Shown here: in pieces, positions 11,054 through 24,804 of the stretch
Numbering within the stretch: position 1 is the first letter of the stretch
How the letters are laid out: every line of letters starts with the position of its first letter
Assembly (NCBI RefSeq): GCF_041734735.1
Contig: NC_134882.1
Coordinates: forward strand, 21,890,765 to 21,954,764
Direction of reading: 5' to 3'
DNA: 64,000 bases
Source: Babylonia areolata
Lineage: Eukaryota; Mollusca; Gastropoda; Neogastropoda; Buccinidae
The notes under the pieces: generated by a model
Told to the model about the DNA's origin: nothing
The model's database searches: none
Seen by the model: only the letters and a program-made list of their open reading frames with translations
Translations under genes and position numbers: made by a program

Positions 11054-11899
11054 TTCATATTTTTGTGAAGTATAGTCTTTAAGTCATTCCAGCACTGGTT
11101 AAGGTCTTTTCCATTCCAGTCCATTGATGCCTAGTCCACTTTATTTACCATCTCTCTCATTCCATTATAGTTTCCCTTTTTTAAGTCAAAATTATACTTT
11201 TTTTCTGCTTTTTCCTTCACCAATGAAATATGGAACTGAAAAACCAACATATCATGGCCATTCTTTCCCAGGGGATCTAGGTGGTTGATATCTGATACTA
11301 AATTGTTTTCATTTACTATTACCAGATCCACAATACTGGGTTTTTGATCTGGTCTAGTTCTTGTTGGTTTTGACACCTTTTGTATCAGGAATGCATCACG
11401 TAAGCATTCAATAAATCTATTGTCTGAAGGGCCTGTCCAAGTACCATCCCACTGTATAGCTGGATAATTAAAACCTCCCATAATACATACTTTATTGAAG
11501 TTATCTTTCTGTGTTTTGTTCTGATGAATGTGGACTTCTGTATATACACCCCATTAAAACTCTCTCATCATTCGCACTTTCAAATTTGCACCATACACTT
11601 TCTTCAAAAGTAAAATTTGTTAATGTAGGATATTCTTGTGCTTTAAAGATTTGTGTACATACAGGGCCACACCTCTCTTTTCGTTGTTATTAGTAAATAT
11701 ATCATAATTTGGGATATTACAGTGCATTTTGAAATTTAATCTATTGTTCTGGTTTTTTGGAACTGTTTCTGTAAGTCCAGTAATATGCGGTTTTATTCCC
11801 CCTACTCTTGAGTTCCTCTATTTTATTGGAGAGGCTATCTACTCGTACATTACTATATAAAAGAACACAATCATAGGAAAACTGAAAGTCTTTAAAAAT

Positions 11900-12795
11900 A
11901 TTTACAGTCTGTTTTACATTGTCAGGTTGCAGTCACTCCTCATCTGTCTTGGTCTGTTCTTCCTACACTTTGTCCGACAATGTCTGGTCCTCAACTTTCG
12001 CTCTCTCTCACACCCACTGCCAAAACAAAAGTGAAAACACTTCAAGGGAGCTTATGCGCATAGCTACCGCAGTAACTCTCGCAGCTCAAGTTATTATCAT
12101 TACGATGGCTGCGCCCTGTGAGCTCGAAGAAGCGAACGCTCATGAATGTGCATTTAAACTTTTCACTATAGATACGAATGCACTAAAAGTTTCAAAAATA
12201 GAGTCATAGTTTTTTTCACCAAGAGATGTATTCGCAACCCTGATCTGTGACTTCGTAAGTTCATCACATGTCGATGTTGCATCGCCGATGAAGTCGTTTT
12301 CCAGTTTCAATGGATTTGTCGTCTGCCACTGCTGGCCAGTGGCGTCACAGCTGTGCTGCAACATCTGTTTTTATCCCCTCTCGCTATTGCCAGTAGCTGT
12401 GTATCTGTAGTCAGTGTGTCTGCTGTGTATCTGGGGCAAATCTTAAGCGGTATTTGAGGCGGCGTGTTGTTATAGGAACCAAAAATTGCACAGAGAAGAG
12501 GATCTCATAAAATGATAGGTCATTGGATCGATCAACCGTGTCGCGAGTGTTCTGCTGAAATCCGACTGAAAAGATTCCGACAGTGTTGTTGTCAACCCAT
12601 CTTCCATTTTTTCTCAGTCAGATTTTTAGCTTGGTAATCAGCATCAGTCATGACATCAGCAAGTCATGACATGGGATGCCTACCTGAGGCAGTTCAGGAA
12701 AACATGAGTATCACAGCAGAATAAAAATAACCAGGTTTTAGTTGAATGCAAAACTCTATTTCAACCCCAGCAAGTTCAGTGTAAATTCAGTCAGA
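11900..12795. other. PDZD8 5' flank and probable 5' UTR
   Basis: This lies between the start of the CR1 endonuclease and the PDZD8 ATG. It is more GC-balanced than its surroundings. The last ~200 bp are probably 5' UTR, because the frame of exon 1 stays open back to 12742 but has no earlier ATG. I see no convincing TATA box; the transcription start is not determined. The minus-strand ORF at 12140-12364 could be more of the CR1 5' region but was not recognised. Confidence 0.35.
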
Positions 12796-12945
12796 ATGTT
12801 GCTTGAAGTTGTTATGATCTCAGTGCTCCTTGGAGTAGTTCTTACGCTCATAGTGCAGTTGTTTTTGATGCGTTGGTACTTGAACCGGATTCCACAGCAA
12901 AACCCACAAGACCGGGAACAATTTCCAGTCATCAACCTTCCACAG
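12796..12945 (+). CDS. PDZD8: PDZD8 coding exon 1 (aa 1-50)
   Basis: It encodes the N-terminal hydrophobic anchor '[20 protein letters not shown]' and a short basic/polar stretch. Donor CAG|gtaaag at 12946, phase 0. Parallels the human start, which is also a Leu-rich anchor beginning at residue 2. Confidence 0.9.
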
Positions 12946-13224
12946 GTAAAGTATACATATGGAAAACCCAATTACTGTACATTAAGTTTTGGTCTGTAAG
13001 GTCTGAAGTTTATGGTTTTCAAGATAAATATATTCTTTCCACAAAGAAGAAAGAAAGAAAAAGAAAACAAAAAGAAATTTGAATAAGATATATATATATT
13101 TATAAGGTATTAGCTGGTGATAAACAGAGGGATGAATTTCAGATATTTTATTTGTTTTCAAACTTAAAAAAAATGTGTAGAAAATTAAATTTAATATTCA
13201 TTGTTTCTGCTAGGACTGGTCATC

Positions 13225-13277
<53 letters not shown>

Positions 13278-16200
13278 TGATATACATGTTCAGGAATTGA
13301 ACAGGCCCACATGCACACATACACATGTCAGATCTGATTAGTCTAGCCAGCAGCCTGAGAAAACCTGGCTTCCAAGCCAAAGTCCTCGCCATAAAGATTG
13401 GTGCGAGAGGGTTTGTGAACACATCTGCCTACAGCCTTATGAAACAGCTGTCGATTTCTGGCAGAGAGAGGGCAAGGGCTTTCAAGGCAATGGCAGAAGC
13501 AACAGAAAAGAGTTCCAGCTGGATCTGGTTGATGATGACTCAGTGGTTAAAACGTCTGCCAGAAAGATGACTCAGTCCTGAAGTGGCGACCACCCTTAGA
13601 GTGCAAGGAGTTAGGGGCTGAAACACTTGACTGATGGGGGCTTCTTCACTGAAGACCCAGCTCTCTCTAGAGTTTCTTATCACATACACATGTCAGATCT
13701 GATTAGGTCATCATGATCATCTGACACTGGCATTGTCATTACTACTTAATTGCTTGTTTGAGCCTTGATTGCAGACACACACATGCACGCGCGCACACAC
13801 GCACACACACACACTGGAGCATACTTTTTTTTTTTTTTATAATGTCGATCAGATGATATATTTGACACCACAAAGTGATGTCTGCTAAATCAGAGGGGAT
13901 TAATTTTTGAAAAGGAAATTTTCTTCCAAAAATTGTGTTTATGTAACATACTTACCGTGACCCACTAGTGCAGACTCGGGCAGGGGTCTGATTCCTGTCC
14001 TGTGCAAATTACTACCTGCGTATACGGAGAAAATGAAAGTAGCTATGGATGATAACCTCCTGGAAGTAGGTTACCTCCCCTTTGCATCCCTGACTAGCGC
14101 CCTCTTTTGATAGCAAATCACCGTAACCAGCGCAGTGTGCAGGGAGAACAGAAAGTGGGGAGGAACAGGATGGTCTTAAATTTGGGTCACAGTATGTTAT
14201 ATAAACATAATTTTTGGAAGGAAATTTCCTTTTAACGGCACATACATAACCATGAGCCACTAGTTCAGAATGGCACAACAAGGTGGAGGGCTCACCTGTT
14301 TTATTGTCTGTGCACTGCAATGGCCTGTTGTGCGACCACCGCAGATGCGATGCCTCTTGAGCCATCATCCCTTAAGCGTGAGACGTCCCTCAAGTAGAAA
14401 TCAAAGAAGGTAGCAGGGTTTTTCCAGTAAGCAGCATCCATGTTGTCTTGTAGCCTTGCTGAGTGGTCAAAGGCAAGGGAAGAGGACCATGCTCTGACTT
14501 CGTGAGCTCAGGCTGAGGAGACATCAAGTTCCAACTCTGCGTCTGCATATGTGCCTTTAATCATACTGACTATCCATGGAGACAGAAACATCTTGCTGAT
14601 GTTGCGAGAGTAGTCCAGGTCCCAACTGATGAAGAGGCGTCATTTGGACAACCGGAAGGGATGTGACTTTTTGAGGTAGACACACAAGGCCCTGATGAGG
14701 CAGAGGAATCTGTCTTCATCGTCAGGGGCCAGTATGGAAGAGAGCGGTTTGATGAAGAGTATGGGGGAGGGTGTGCCGGGAGCTTGATTTTTGGCAAGAA
14801 ATTCAGGGAGGAATCTGAGCGAGACAGAACCATCTGGGAAGATAGTCGGTTGGGACATCCTGGGCGGGTTGGCCCCTAACGCACTCTAGCATGCGTTGCA
14901 GGCATCAACCACTATGGGTGACTGGGTAAGGGCCCGCTGAGGACCACTGGGTCGTGGTTGGATGCCTAACAGTTCCATCGCCAGGCTTTTTTGAGACGTG
15001 CCTGTGTTATGAATTGACTGCACCCGGTCAGGCACATAGGAAGCAAGGAGGTCCATTGCTTCTGTGAAAGACAAAGGTTGTGTCTGTTGTGAAGCGGGAT
15101 CCCCCGCATCGAGGATTTCCACTTCAGAGGCAGTATCATCAGTGGGATTGTGTGACTGTGTGCTGTGCATGATGTATGTGTACCCGATGGCAGAGGAGTG
15201 GTGCTGCTGGGTGGTGTCTGTAGGAGACAAAGGTGGGGGGGTGTCAGTGGAAGAGGGGTCAGCAGGAGGTGTGGTACCTATGAGAGGGGTGGAGTCAGTT
15301 GGAGGAGAGGGTGTAGCACCAGGAAGGAGGGTGGTGCAGATTTGTCTGAGCATAGACAGTATGAGATGCTGATTGTCAGTTGGGGCTTGTGTCTGAGCCA
15401 CCACTGGCTGGGTAACAGCAGAGTCCAGCGGTGTGGTAGAACGAACTGCCACCGCTGAGGTTGGAGGGACCGTGCATACACCCGCGGTGTGGGTGAGGGG
15501 GCAGTGCCGGTGCAAGGGAGGTAACCATGGCACTCACTGGCAGGGGTGCCGAAGCAAGGGTTGCCTCCCTTGAATTTGAGACTCGGAGCAAGGGGGAGGG
15601 TGCACGCGTGTGGGCGTGCATGTTTCCTAGTAGTTCACCTTCACACCTAGAGTGCATGCTGTGCGAGGGGCGCATGATCTGTGGCCATGGCCGCCATCAT
15701 GGACGTATGAAATATAGGAGCAGACCGAGTGTGCGAAGTGGAGGACGTAAGTCTTGTGTTGGATTCCCTGAGAGGGAGCACACTCGTTCATTGAAATTGT
15801 GGGCATGGGGAAAGGGATAGAGGAGGGCGACTCGTGCACTGCCGACTGGCAGGGCCGAGAAAATGCGGAGCATGTTGAGACCTATTGCGGATCGATTGAA
15901 TTAAGAGAAACAGCACCACTGACCTGAGTATCATGAAACAAACCCTGAGAAGCCGCCAGAGGAGGCATAGGAGATGGTGGAGGTATGGAGTCGACCGGAA
16001 GGAGCAGAGGCAGTGGAGGAGGTGGAGGGTTAGCGTTGTAGACAGAGCCCAGAGGGCCTAGAGTGTCCGTCAGTCAATTGTGATCATGCCTTAATTTTAG
16101 CTCGATCGCCCAGTCGAGCCAAGTAGTTATGTGACCTGTTGTGATTTATCATCGTACACAAAACGAGCACCAAGGAATCAATAGACAGACAGAAAATATG

Positions 16201-16478
16201 AAAAAAACTCAGCCGTATGCAGAGCACAGGAGCAGGAGTCAAACTGGCTGCCGGAAAAAGAGGGCGCTAGTCAGGAATGCAAAGGGGAGGTAACCTACTT
16301 CCTGGAGGTTATCAGCCGTAGCAACTTTCATTTTCTCTGCATAGGCGGGTAGTAGTTTGCACAGGACAGGAATCAGACCACTGCTGGAGTCTGCACTAGT
16401 GGGTCACGGTTAAGTACATATAGTTAAATGTAAATTACTGGTAACAAGTTACATGTCCCCCTCACGCACAGACAGACA

Positions 16479-16520
<42 letters not shown>

Positions 16521-17536
16521 AATATGCAAACAGGTAGGCAGAATCAGAAGGTTATATTTCCAAAGTATTGGAACATCATATAATATTTCTTAATTTGCAT
16601 TAATGTGAGTAATCATGGTTTCTTCCTCTTTTTTTTCTTTCTTTTTTCTTTGCTGTCCCATGGAGCTATATATGTATTATAGAGCTGTCATGTAGACAGA
16701 ATCAGGTTTTATTTCCTAAGTATTGGAACATGATATAATACTTCTGTAATTTGCATTAATTTGTGTTTTCATATATATATATATCATAGAACAATTGATT
16801 ACTTGATTTTATTTACCACTTTCTGACTTTGTGGTGCCAGCAGTCTGAAGCATTCCATTTTTAAGGCTTTATCATATACTGTGCAGGTGTTGAAGGAGAA
16901 ACTGAAAGATGGCGGGACACTGCAGCAGAAAGAGAACTGTTTATGGCTGAACTTGATGGGCCAGTTTCTGTTCCAGGAACTCAGGGACACGAGCACAGTT
17001 CGCAGGTAATGTGAATAAGAGAGAGACAGGGTGTGAGTGGAGAGAGAGAGAGAGAGAGATAATTAAACTTGTGGAAAGGGAGTGTGGAGGGTTAGATGGG
17101 AGGGAAAAATAAGAGATACTTAAGAAGCGCAGTGCTGGATTTCAGTAATGAAAAAGAAAAAAAAAGCAGGAAGTCCTAACATTCCAGATTCCTAATTTTA
17201 CAAAAATTCCATAGACTTACAATTGTTTTCTTAAAGTAAACTTAGCTCTTCAAAAGTGGCTCATGCAACCCAGCTGAGGTATGGAGTTTATTGATTTAAA
17301 GAGAAAGCAAAACCAGCGACAGCAAAAAACAAAAACAAAAGCATCTGTGGCATAAATGTCAACAAAACACACTCACATGCTGACAGAGATGTACGATCAA
17401 CACATCAGATGAGCAGGTGGATCATATTGAATTTCAAATATAAAACACACACACACACACATACACACGCACACACACACACACCACACCACACCACACC
17501 ACACCACCACACCACACCACACCACACCACACCACA

Positions 17537-17572
<36 letters not shown>

Positions 17573-20500
17573 ATATATGTGTGTATGAAGAACTGAAAGG
17601 ATGTTTTTACAACTGTTGTGGACATTATGAAGACTGGCCAGACACAAAGTCTCATGGTAGAAGGTAAGAGCTCATGCAACAGTATGACGATTTCCAGAAG
17701 GTAAGTGCTCAAGCAACAGAACTATGATTTCCAGAAGAAACAGTTGAGTGGTGGTGTTGTGGTGAGTGGTGGTGTGGTGAGTGGTGGTGTTGTGCAGCTG
17801 CCAAGGAACTTAGGAAGCAAGAGAATCTGAACACACATGATCAGTTTCCACACTCTCCAGTATTTTCTTCTCCTCCACTAGACCTTGAGCTATTTTTGAT
17901 GAGATTATAAATTGAAGTCCCGTGTTTAAAAAACATTTAGCCCACGTTAAAGAAGCCATGGCAACACAATGGTTTTCCTCAGCAAAATTCTCTGGGAAAA
18001 TCCTTTTATAGGAAAATAAATGTACTTGCAGCCAGAGAAAAAAGGAAGAAAAGAAGGGTGGCAAGAGCAGCCTGAATTTCACACAGAGAACTTGGTTGTG
18101 ACAGAAGGAGTAAATCAATGCAAGTTACAACAAACACAATACAACACGATACAACTCAACATAATACATTGTCCAGAAAGGTCATGTGAGAGTAGAAAAC
18201 CCAACAATGCAAATGTTTTAACACTCAATAAAGGATTTCAAGGTACATCCCAGAGTGTTCATTCGGATGCAGTTTCCTGTATTTTGTTTTACAAAATTTA
18301 CCAATTTTTATTGACACACGTGCAGTGTGGGTTACTGTACTCACTCTGTGTTTGTGTGTGTGTGTGTGTGTTTTCTTTAGAAAACATGAAATTTAATTAA
18401 AGCATATATTATTTACAATGTATAGGGTTTATTATAAAATTCTATTATCTATTGGTAGCCGGTGTGTGTGTGCATGTGTGTCTGCGTGCATGTGTGCTTG
18501 CACGCATGTGTGCGTGCATGCATGTTGTGTTCTTTTGTGAACAGGAATTAACAATGTAAGCATATATGTTTATGATGTATAGGGTTTATAATAGATCTTC
18601 TGTGTATCTGTTGGTAACTGGTGTGTGTGTGTGTGTGTGTGCATGTTTTTGTGTGTGTGTGTGTGTCTGTCTGTCAGTCTGTGTATGTGTATCATATCAA
18701 TGTCAACTGAAATGTTACATCTGTTTTTTACCAATGTTCCAGATGGGTAATGAGGAAGATGAATTTTGAGTTTGCTGAGCTGTTACAGACAACATCTGGT
18801 AAACTGCTGGCTCACATCATAGTAAGTTATTGGTGGATTTTACTGCATATTGTATAGATATTTACCTTGCAAAAACATGATGGACTACATTTGATCATCC
18901 ATACACTCACTATCATTTCTCATGAGACAATAAAGTCTTCTGGAGTCTGTGCTGTTTCAAACACAATCCAGCAAAAGCTGTGGTGTTGTATTACAGTTCA
19001 CCTGTTGCCCCCCCCCCCCCCCCCCTCCTCTCTGCTCCCAAAAAGTTCAAAACCCAGCCCTGAAATGGTCCCTTTGCAGTCAGCTTGGCAATAACTCAGT
19101 ATAAACAATGTGATTTGATGTGACGTTGGACACCAGTGGTTTCAACACAGGAATCTTACCATCTTACAATTTTGTGCAGGTGCGTGACTTCAGCCTGGGG
19201 ACCAAGTTCCCTGTGGTTGGGGGAGTCTCTGTGCAGAAGGTGGAGCTGGGGGAGGGGGAACAACTGGAGGTTGGTTTGTGTGTGTGTGTGTCTGTGTGTG
19301 TGTCTTTGTGTGTGTGTCTGTGTGTGTGCATGTGCATGGGTGTATATGTGTTTGTGCGTATGTGCACACATGTGTTAACCCTTTGAGCCCTGAGTCCCTG
19401 AGCAATTTTAACCCTTCTGCCTGAGCTCCTGAGCCAAAATTTGCAAATAATTGGTATTAAACCGTTTGAGCCCTGACCACCGCTTTACTGGTGGCAGAGA
19501 AAAATGACATAATGCCCGGCCACTGGTTGAGCGGTGCGTAAACACTTGAAGCGTGCAGTCTCAACCTGGCCCGTCACGGCAGAAATCAGGCACAAAAAGT
19601 GCGAGAAAACAACTAAACACAACGCAGCAAGTAATTGATATGTTTGATGATTTATCAGAAGTAGATTATGACAATGATTACTCTGATAGTGAGGTGGAAT
19701 TCGAATCCGATGATTTTGCTACAGATAGTGATGTTGAAAATGAATCTGAGCATGCAGAATCAGTTGATCAAAGGAGGCATGTCAGGTTGAGACTCTGCAC
19801 GCTTAATGGTAGAAATCGATCTTTTTTATCCGAAGCACATGCACAAAACACAGTGAGGGGGCATGGCAATGTTGGTACTGCATTCGCTGGCATCGGAATA
19901 TTACGGTTTTTCTGATTGGCTCTTAAATATAAGTCAACCAATAGCAAAACACGACAAGTGTTTACGCACCGCTCAACTGGTGGCCAGGCATTATGACACC
20001 CCTCCCCACCACCGGTAAACCGGTGGTCAGGGCTCAGAGGGTTAAAGCCCAGGTAAAAAAGAATCAACAAATGATGACTGTGATCCTTTACTCAGGATTG
20101 TAGGGTAGATCTCTTTGTCCAGGAACTATTTAAAAAAATCTTACTTTTTATGCGTATATGTATATGCATGCATGCATGTGTATGTTTTGTACATAGTGTG
20201 TGTGAGTGTTTGTGTGTGTGTGTCTGCATGCATGTGTGTGTGTGTGCGCGTGCGCGCATGAACTCATGCTTGTACTTGTGTGTTCAGTGCCTGGACATCA
20301 CCATGGATGTGGACTACGATGGAGGGTTCACCCTTGGTGTGGATGTCATGCTGCCTTTCAATAAGATGGCCTTTATCTCTGTTACACTTCGAAAACTCTG
20401 TGGTCGTGCCCGTCTCCAGCTGACACGACTCCCGTACACTCACTGGTCCTTCTCCTTTCTACAGGTACAGAAACACTTTGCGGTCATGTGTGTTTCTGTG

Positions 20501-20652
20501 TTTGTGTTTGCAAGGTTTGGATATGTGTGCGTGTTTTGCCTGAATCAGCTTAAAAAAATTTTCTAATTAGAAGTGCACTCAAATCTTGTGGAAAGAAGAA
20601 ACTACATGTTGACATAAACTCACACTCACACATGCATGCACACACAGAGACA

Positions 20653-20685
<33 letters not shown>

Positions 20686-23600
20686 GCACACATGCACACA
20701 AAAACATTTTCACACTCATGAAAGTGTGCAGGCAGTGAGACAGAAACGCACACACACACGCACAAACATGCATGTGCATGCGTATGCATACACAGACATG
20801 CGTGTGTGCACACACATGCACACACACACACACACACACACACTCTCTCTCTCTGTCTGCCTGTCTTTGTTTTGAATCTGTGCTTTGTCTTGATTATTGT
20901 TTTGTTTACATGGAACTTATTTTACGCTAATATATGAATTAAGCAGCAGGAATTGATTAGTGAGATTTTTTACTAGTATTGCAGAAGACCTTAAGAGGTC
21001 CCTTCTTTGTTGGTTACAACAGCAGTAGAAACAAAAAGAAAAAAAAATCAACAACATATATTGCTCTCTGAAAAGTGTGAAATTGCTTCTGGCCTTGCAG
21101 TAGAAATATCTGTTTAAAAAGCTCTTTATTCAAGTAGTTCATGTTTGATGTCCTGAAAGGATTTGAATTTCCCACACCCTGATAGAAGAGTTCTTTGCTT
21201 GTACTTTCTTTTTTCCATTATAACTGCTCCATTTTAACTCTCTTTTTTGTGCTTGGGTTTAACTTGTGGTTATTCATAATGCAAAGGATCCACTCATCGC
21301 CATATTATTTTCAATCAGGTGCAGCTGTGCTGCTTTAACTGTGTGCCAGCTTGCTGCACAGAACATCAAAACCATACACCATCATGAAACATACATTGTT
21401 TGGGTACATGCCCATTTTCAGCCTGAAATGACTTTGTTGGCATATATTCATTTTCTGCTTGCCTTATACAACAAAACAAAATGTAGCAAATGTTTTAGCA
21501 CAGGGTTATAAATGGTCTTTACTGAAATTTAAGTTCATGTACTTGCCTATGTAGCATGCCATGTGTACGGCACATGCTTGTGTCATGCACCACATATAAA
21601 TCTTAACTTTGTTATGATTAATTCCTGAACTGAAAAACCATCAGCACGTGAATAAGTTACTTTGTCTGTTTGGTTTGCTCCTCCTTCAAAAGGAACCCGA
21701 GGCCAGTTTTGATGTGGAATCTCATTTTGAAGGGCGTCCATTACCTCAGGTGGCTGCTCTCATTGTCAATCAGGTCAGTGACAAATGTGCATGTTTGGAT
21801 GCAGCGCTGCATTTTGAAGCAGTGTCAGCTTAGATGACTCATTGTGCCATGACTATGATTAGTATGCATTGATATGTTTGTGAATTAATGCGGGTTGTGT
21901 GGATTGTGTGGAGTGATGGCCTAGAGGTAACGCATCCGCCTAGGAAGCGAGAGAATCTGAGCGCGCTGGTTCGAATCATGGCTCAGCCGCCGATATTTTC
22001 TCCCCCTCCACAAGACCATGAGTGGTGGTCTGGACGCTAGTCATTAGGATGAGACAATCTGCAGCATGCATTTAGCACATGTAAAAGAACCCACGGCAAC
22101 AAAGGGGTTGTTCCTGGCAAAATTTTGTAGAAAAAATCCACTTTGATAGGAAAAACAAATAAAACTGCACACAGAAAAAAGTACAAAAAATGGGTGGCGC
22201 TGTAGTGTAGCGACGCGCTCTCCCTGTGGAGAGCAGCCCGAATTTCACTCAGAGAAATCTGCTGTGATAAAAACTAAATACAAATACAAATACAAATATT
22301 TCAAATAAGCATGCATGCAGTTTCATGTCATGGTATTTCAAGTCAAATAGCTTATTTGTACAAGTAAACTTACACATTGTCAGCAAGCAGCTAGCAAGCA
22401 CTGAGCAAATCAAACCAACCAGTTACTTCAGTGAACCAGCTCACATGCCCAGTCTGAATGATTCACTCATCCACACCCATCACCAAATGCCCCAGCTGAA
22501 CCTTCCACAAACTTCCAGTCAACTTGCAGTCTGATCATTACCAGTCAGCCCTAGGGTGGGTTGCATGCGCGCATGTAGCGGCGATAAAATTGCTTATCAT
22601 TAAAAATGTTCTTACCTCCACTGTAAATTCCATATACTTAGGAACATTGTTAACTGTAAGCAAATTAGTGCTGCAAAGATCACCTCAAGCAACCTGGCCC
22701 TGGTCCTCTTCAAGGAAAGCCTGCCTCCTGTCTGTCTTCATACCTTTCTTGTTTGTTTCCTTCCTTAACAGTGTAAATTGGCAACCAAATTTTTGTTTAT
22801 GCACATACGCATATACATGTGTTTGTACACAGATATGCGGGCATTCACACACATGTGCATGTATCGCAAATGGATTTATCTTTTTTGAAACTTTTGCTTT
22901 GTATTTTTCATACTTTGGAAAAAGAGTTTTAATCACACGGATCTTCTGTTGTAACAGCTGAGGAGAACCATCCGCAAAAAGCACACCTTGCCCAACTACA
23001 AGATGCGCTTCAAGCCGGTCTTTCCACGTCCAGAAATGGTGGTGTCGCCATGCCGACTGAAGATCAATGGGCAGTGCATCACTGTGGGTCGTCTGTGCGT
23101 GACCTTCATTAAGTGCTCCCGTCTTCCAGCCTTGTCCAGAGACACTACGTTGTACTGTATACTGTCTGCAGGTAACCTGACTTGGTGTTTTTGTTCTGTG
23201 TCAGTGGTAGGCCTGTCATGTCTTCTCATCTTGATTTTCTTATGCCAGTGCACAGCTTTTTAAAAGAGTATTGAATTGTTTGTTTATTTATCTGTTTATT
23301 TATTTATGTATTTGTTTATTCATTGTTATTACTATTATTCAGATATCTTAAAAATCTACTTTTTTGTGGTTTTGTTGTCCTATCATATGTGCTTATTTCT
23401 CTTATCTCCTGGTTTAAACTTTGTTATATGTATAAGCAATTTGTATGTGTAATTATGATTAGAAGTAAATAGGTTCAAGAAAAATAGTTACACCTAGCAC
23501 TGTCTTCATTTCTCAGATGTGAAACCTTGGAAAGAATTGGTACGTGGCCAACGCAAGGTGTGGGTGACCTATGATGTGGAGGTCATCAAAGGTCAAGCAG

Positions 23601-24254
23601 AGAACATCGGCATGAACTTCAAAGATGTGAGATTTTGAGCTTCACACTTACATGCAGTTGATATCTTCTGGAAAATATCGCAATTTTGATTCTGGAACTC
23701 TGTTGAAGTTAAACGGGGGGAATCTGTTGGTGAGTGCGAGTTACTTCTTTGGAGATCACATTTGATCTTTGAAAGAAAGTTCTGTGCAGTTGTGAATGAA
23801 TGCTGTCCAGAGATGTACCCCATAGTAAATTTCTTGGTGTTTTGAGACAGTGTTATTGTTTCAATTTCACTTTCAGTTTGTGAATCAGATAGGGTGTGCC
23901 CTGCTGAATGTTAAGTGAAATGCTGTTCCCAGGAATACCTGATGGATCGCTATGGCATGGCTGTCATTGTGGATCTGGTGCAGGTGGACTCCCCAGCTGC
24001 AAAAGCTGACATCAGAAAGGTCAGATAAAATTGTCCTGATGAAAAGTAATCCATGGAATACTGCTTTTCTTTTCTCATCATGATCACACAGACTTTCCTG
24101 TCTTTATGAGGGGTATATCTGCTTGCTGTTGTCTTTGTTAGTGATAGATTTGCTTGATTGTTTACTTATTTATTTATTATTTATTTGTTAATTTGTGTTT
24201 CATTATTTTTTTTTTATGTGTGAAAACAAAAGTGAGACCAAGAGCCTGTTTCAG

Positions 24255-24305
<51 letters not shown>

Positions 24306-24762
24306 TGTGTCTGTATTTTATTTTGCCATTTTGTCTGGAAATACTTCGGTTATCAACGCCAAATTTGGCTTGAAAATGGAAAAAAGTTCTTTCCATATAT
24401 TCAGATGATATGAGAATGTATTATCGAAGGGAGGTGAAGGTGGCCAATATTTCTTTCCTGCAGAATGCTTTTGCAAAGGCCTCAGCACTTTGTAATAATA
24501 ATAATAATAGTAATAATTCATAACTTTTCTGTGGCGTGATATCCAGTACTGATGCTGCTCAAAGCGCCTTACATCATCAAGCCAGATATGAATATAACAT
24601 AAAACATTGCAACAGCTCAATCCAGTGCGTTCACAGAATGAATAAAAAAGCATGATCCACCAAACAATAAAAATATCAAGTAAATAATGCTTAGATTAAA
24701 AAAGAAATACATTCCTTAAAAACACACATTTTTAGACACACACATACATGCGCGCGCACACC

Positions 24763-24804
<42 letters not shown>

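Larger units (their letters stand above)
8975..11900 (-). mobile_element. CR1-like LINE: endonuclease, linker and reverse transcriptase
   Basis: Minus strand, 5' to 3' from right to left. The AP-endonuclease C-terminal half ('GGFNYPAIQW' ~11470, then 'PTRTRPDQKPSIVDLVI' and 'NGHDMLVFQFH'). The linker 'KPSWMNNKIMR..KYKLYKRFL' (10880-10960). RT with 'YRPVSLTCIVCKILE' (~9940), 'YLDFRKAFDSVPHQRLLLKL' (~9730), 'SGIPQGSILGPVLFTIYIND' (~9570), the catalytic 'FADD' (~9490), and the thumb through 'LHSLNKK' (~8990). EN, RT and thumb lie in several separate frames, so the copy is inactive. A ~350-bp block of RT is duplicated inside it, and a (TA)n tract splits the EN-linker region. Confidence 0.9.

Noticed and set aside
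12742-12795. Upstream extension of PDZD8 exon 1 by 18 residues
   Set aside because: The codon at 12742 is TTG, not ATG; the first in-frame ATG is 12796, right before the membrane anchor as in human PDZD8.
21908-21990. Genuine tRNA gene
   Set aside because: A/B boxes are present, but the cloverleaf is poor and the sequence continues into a SINE body shared with other copies.
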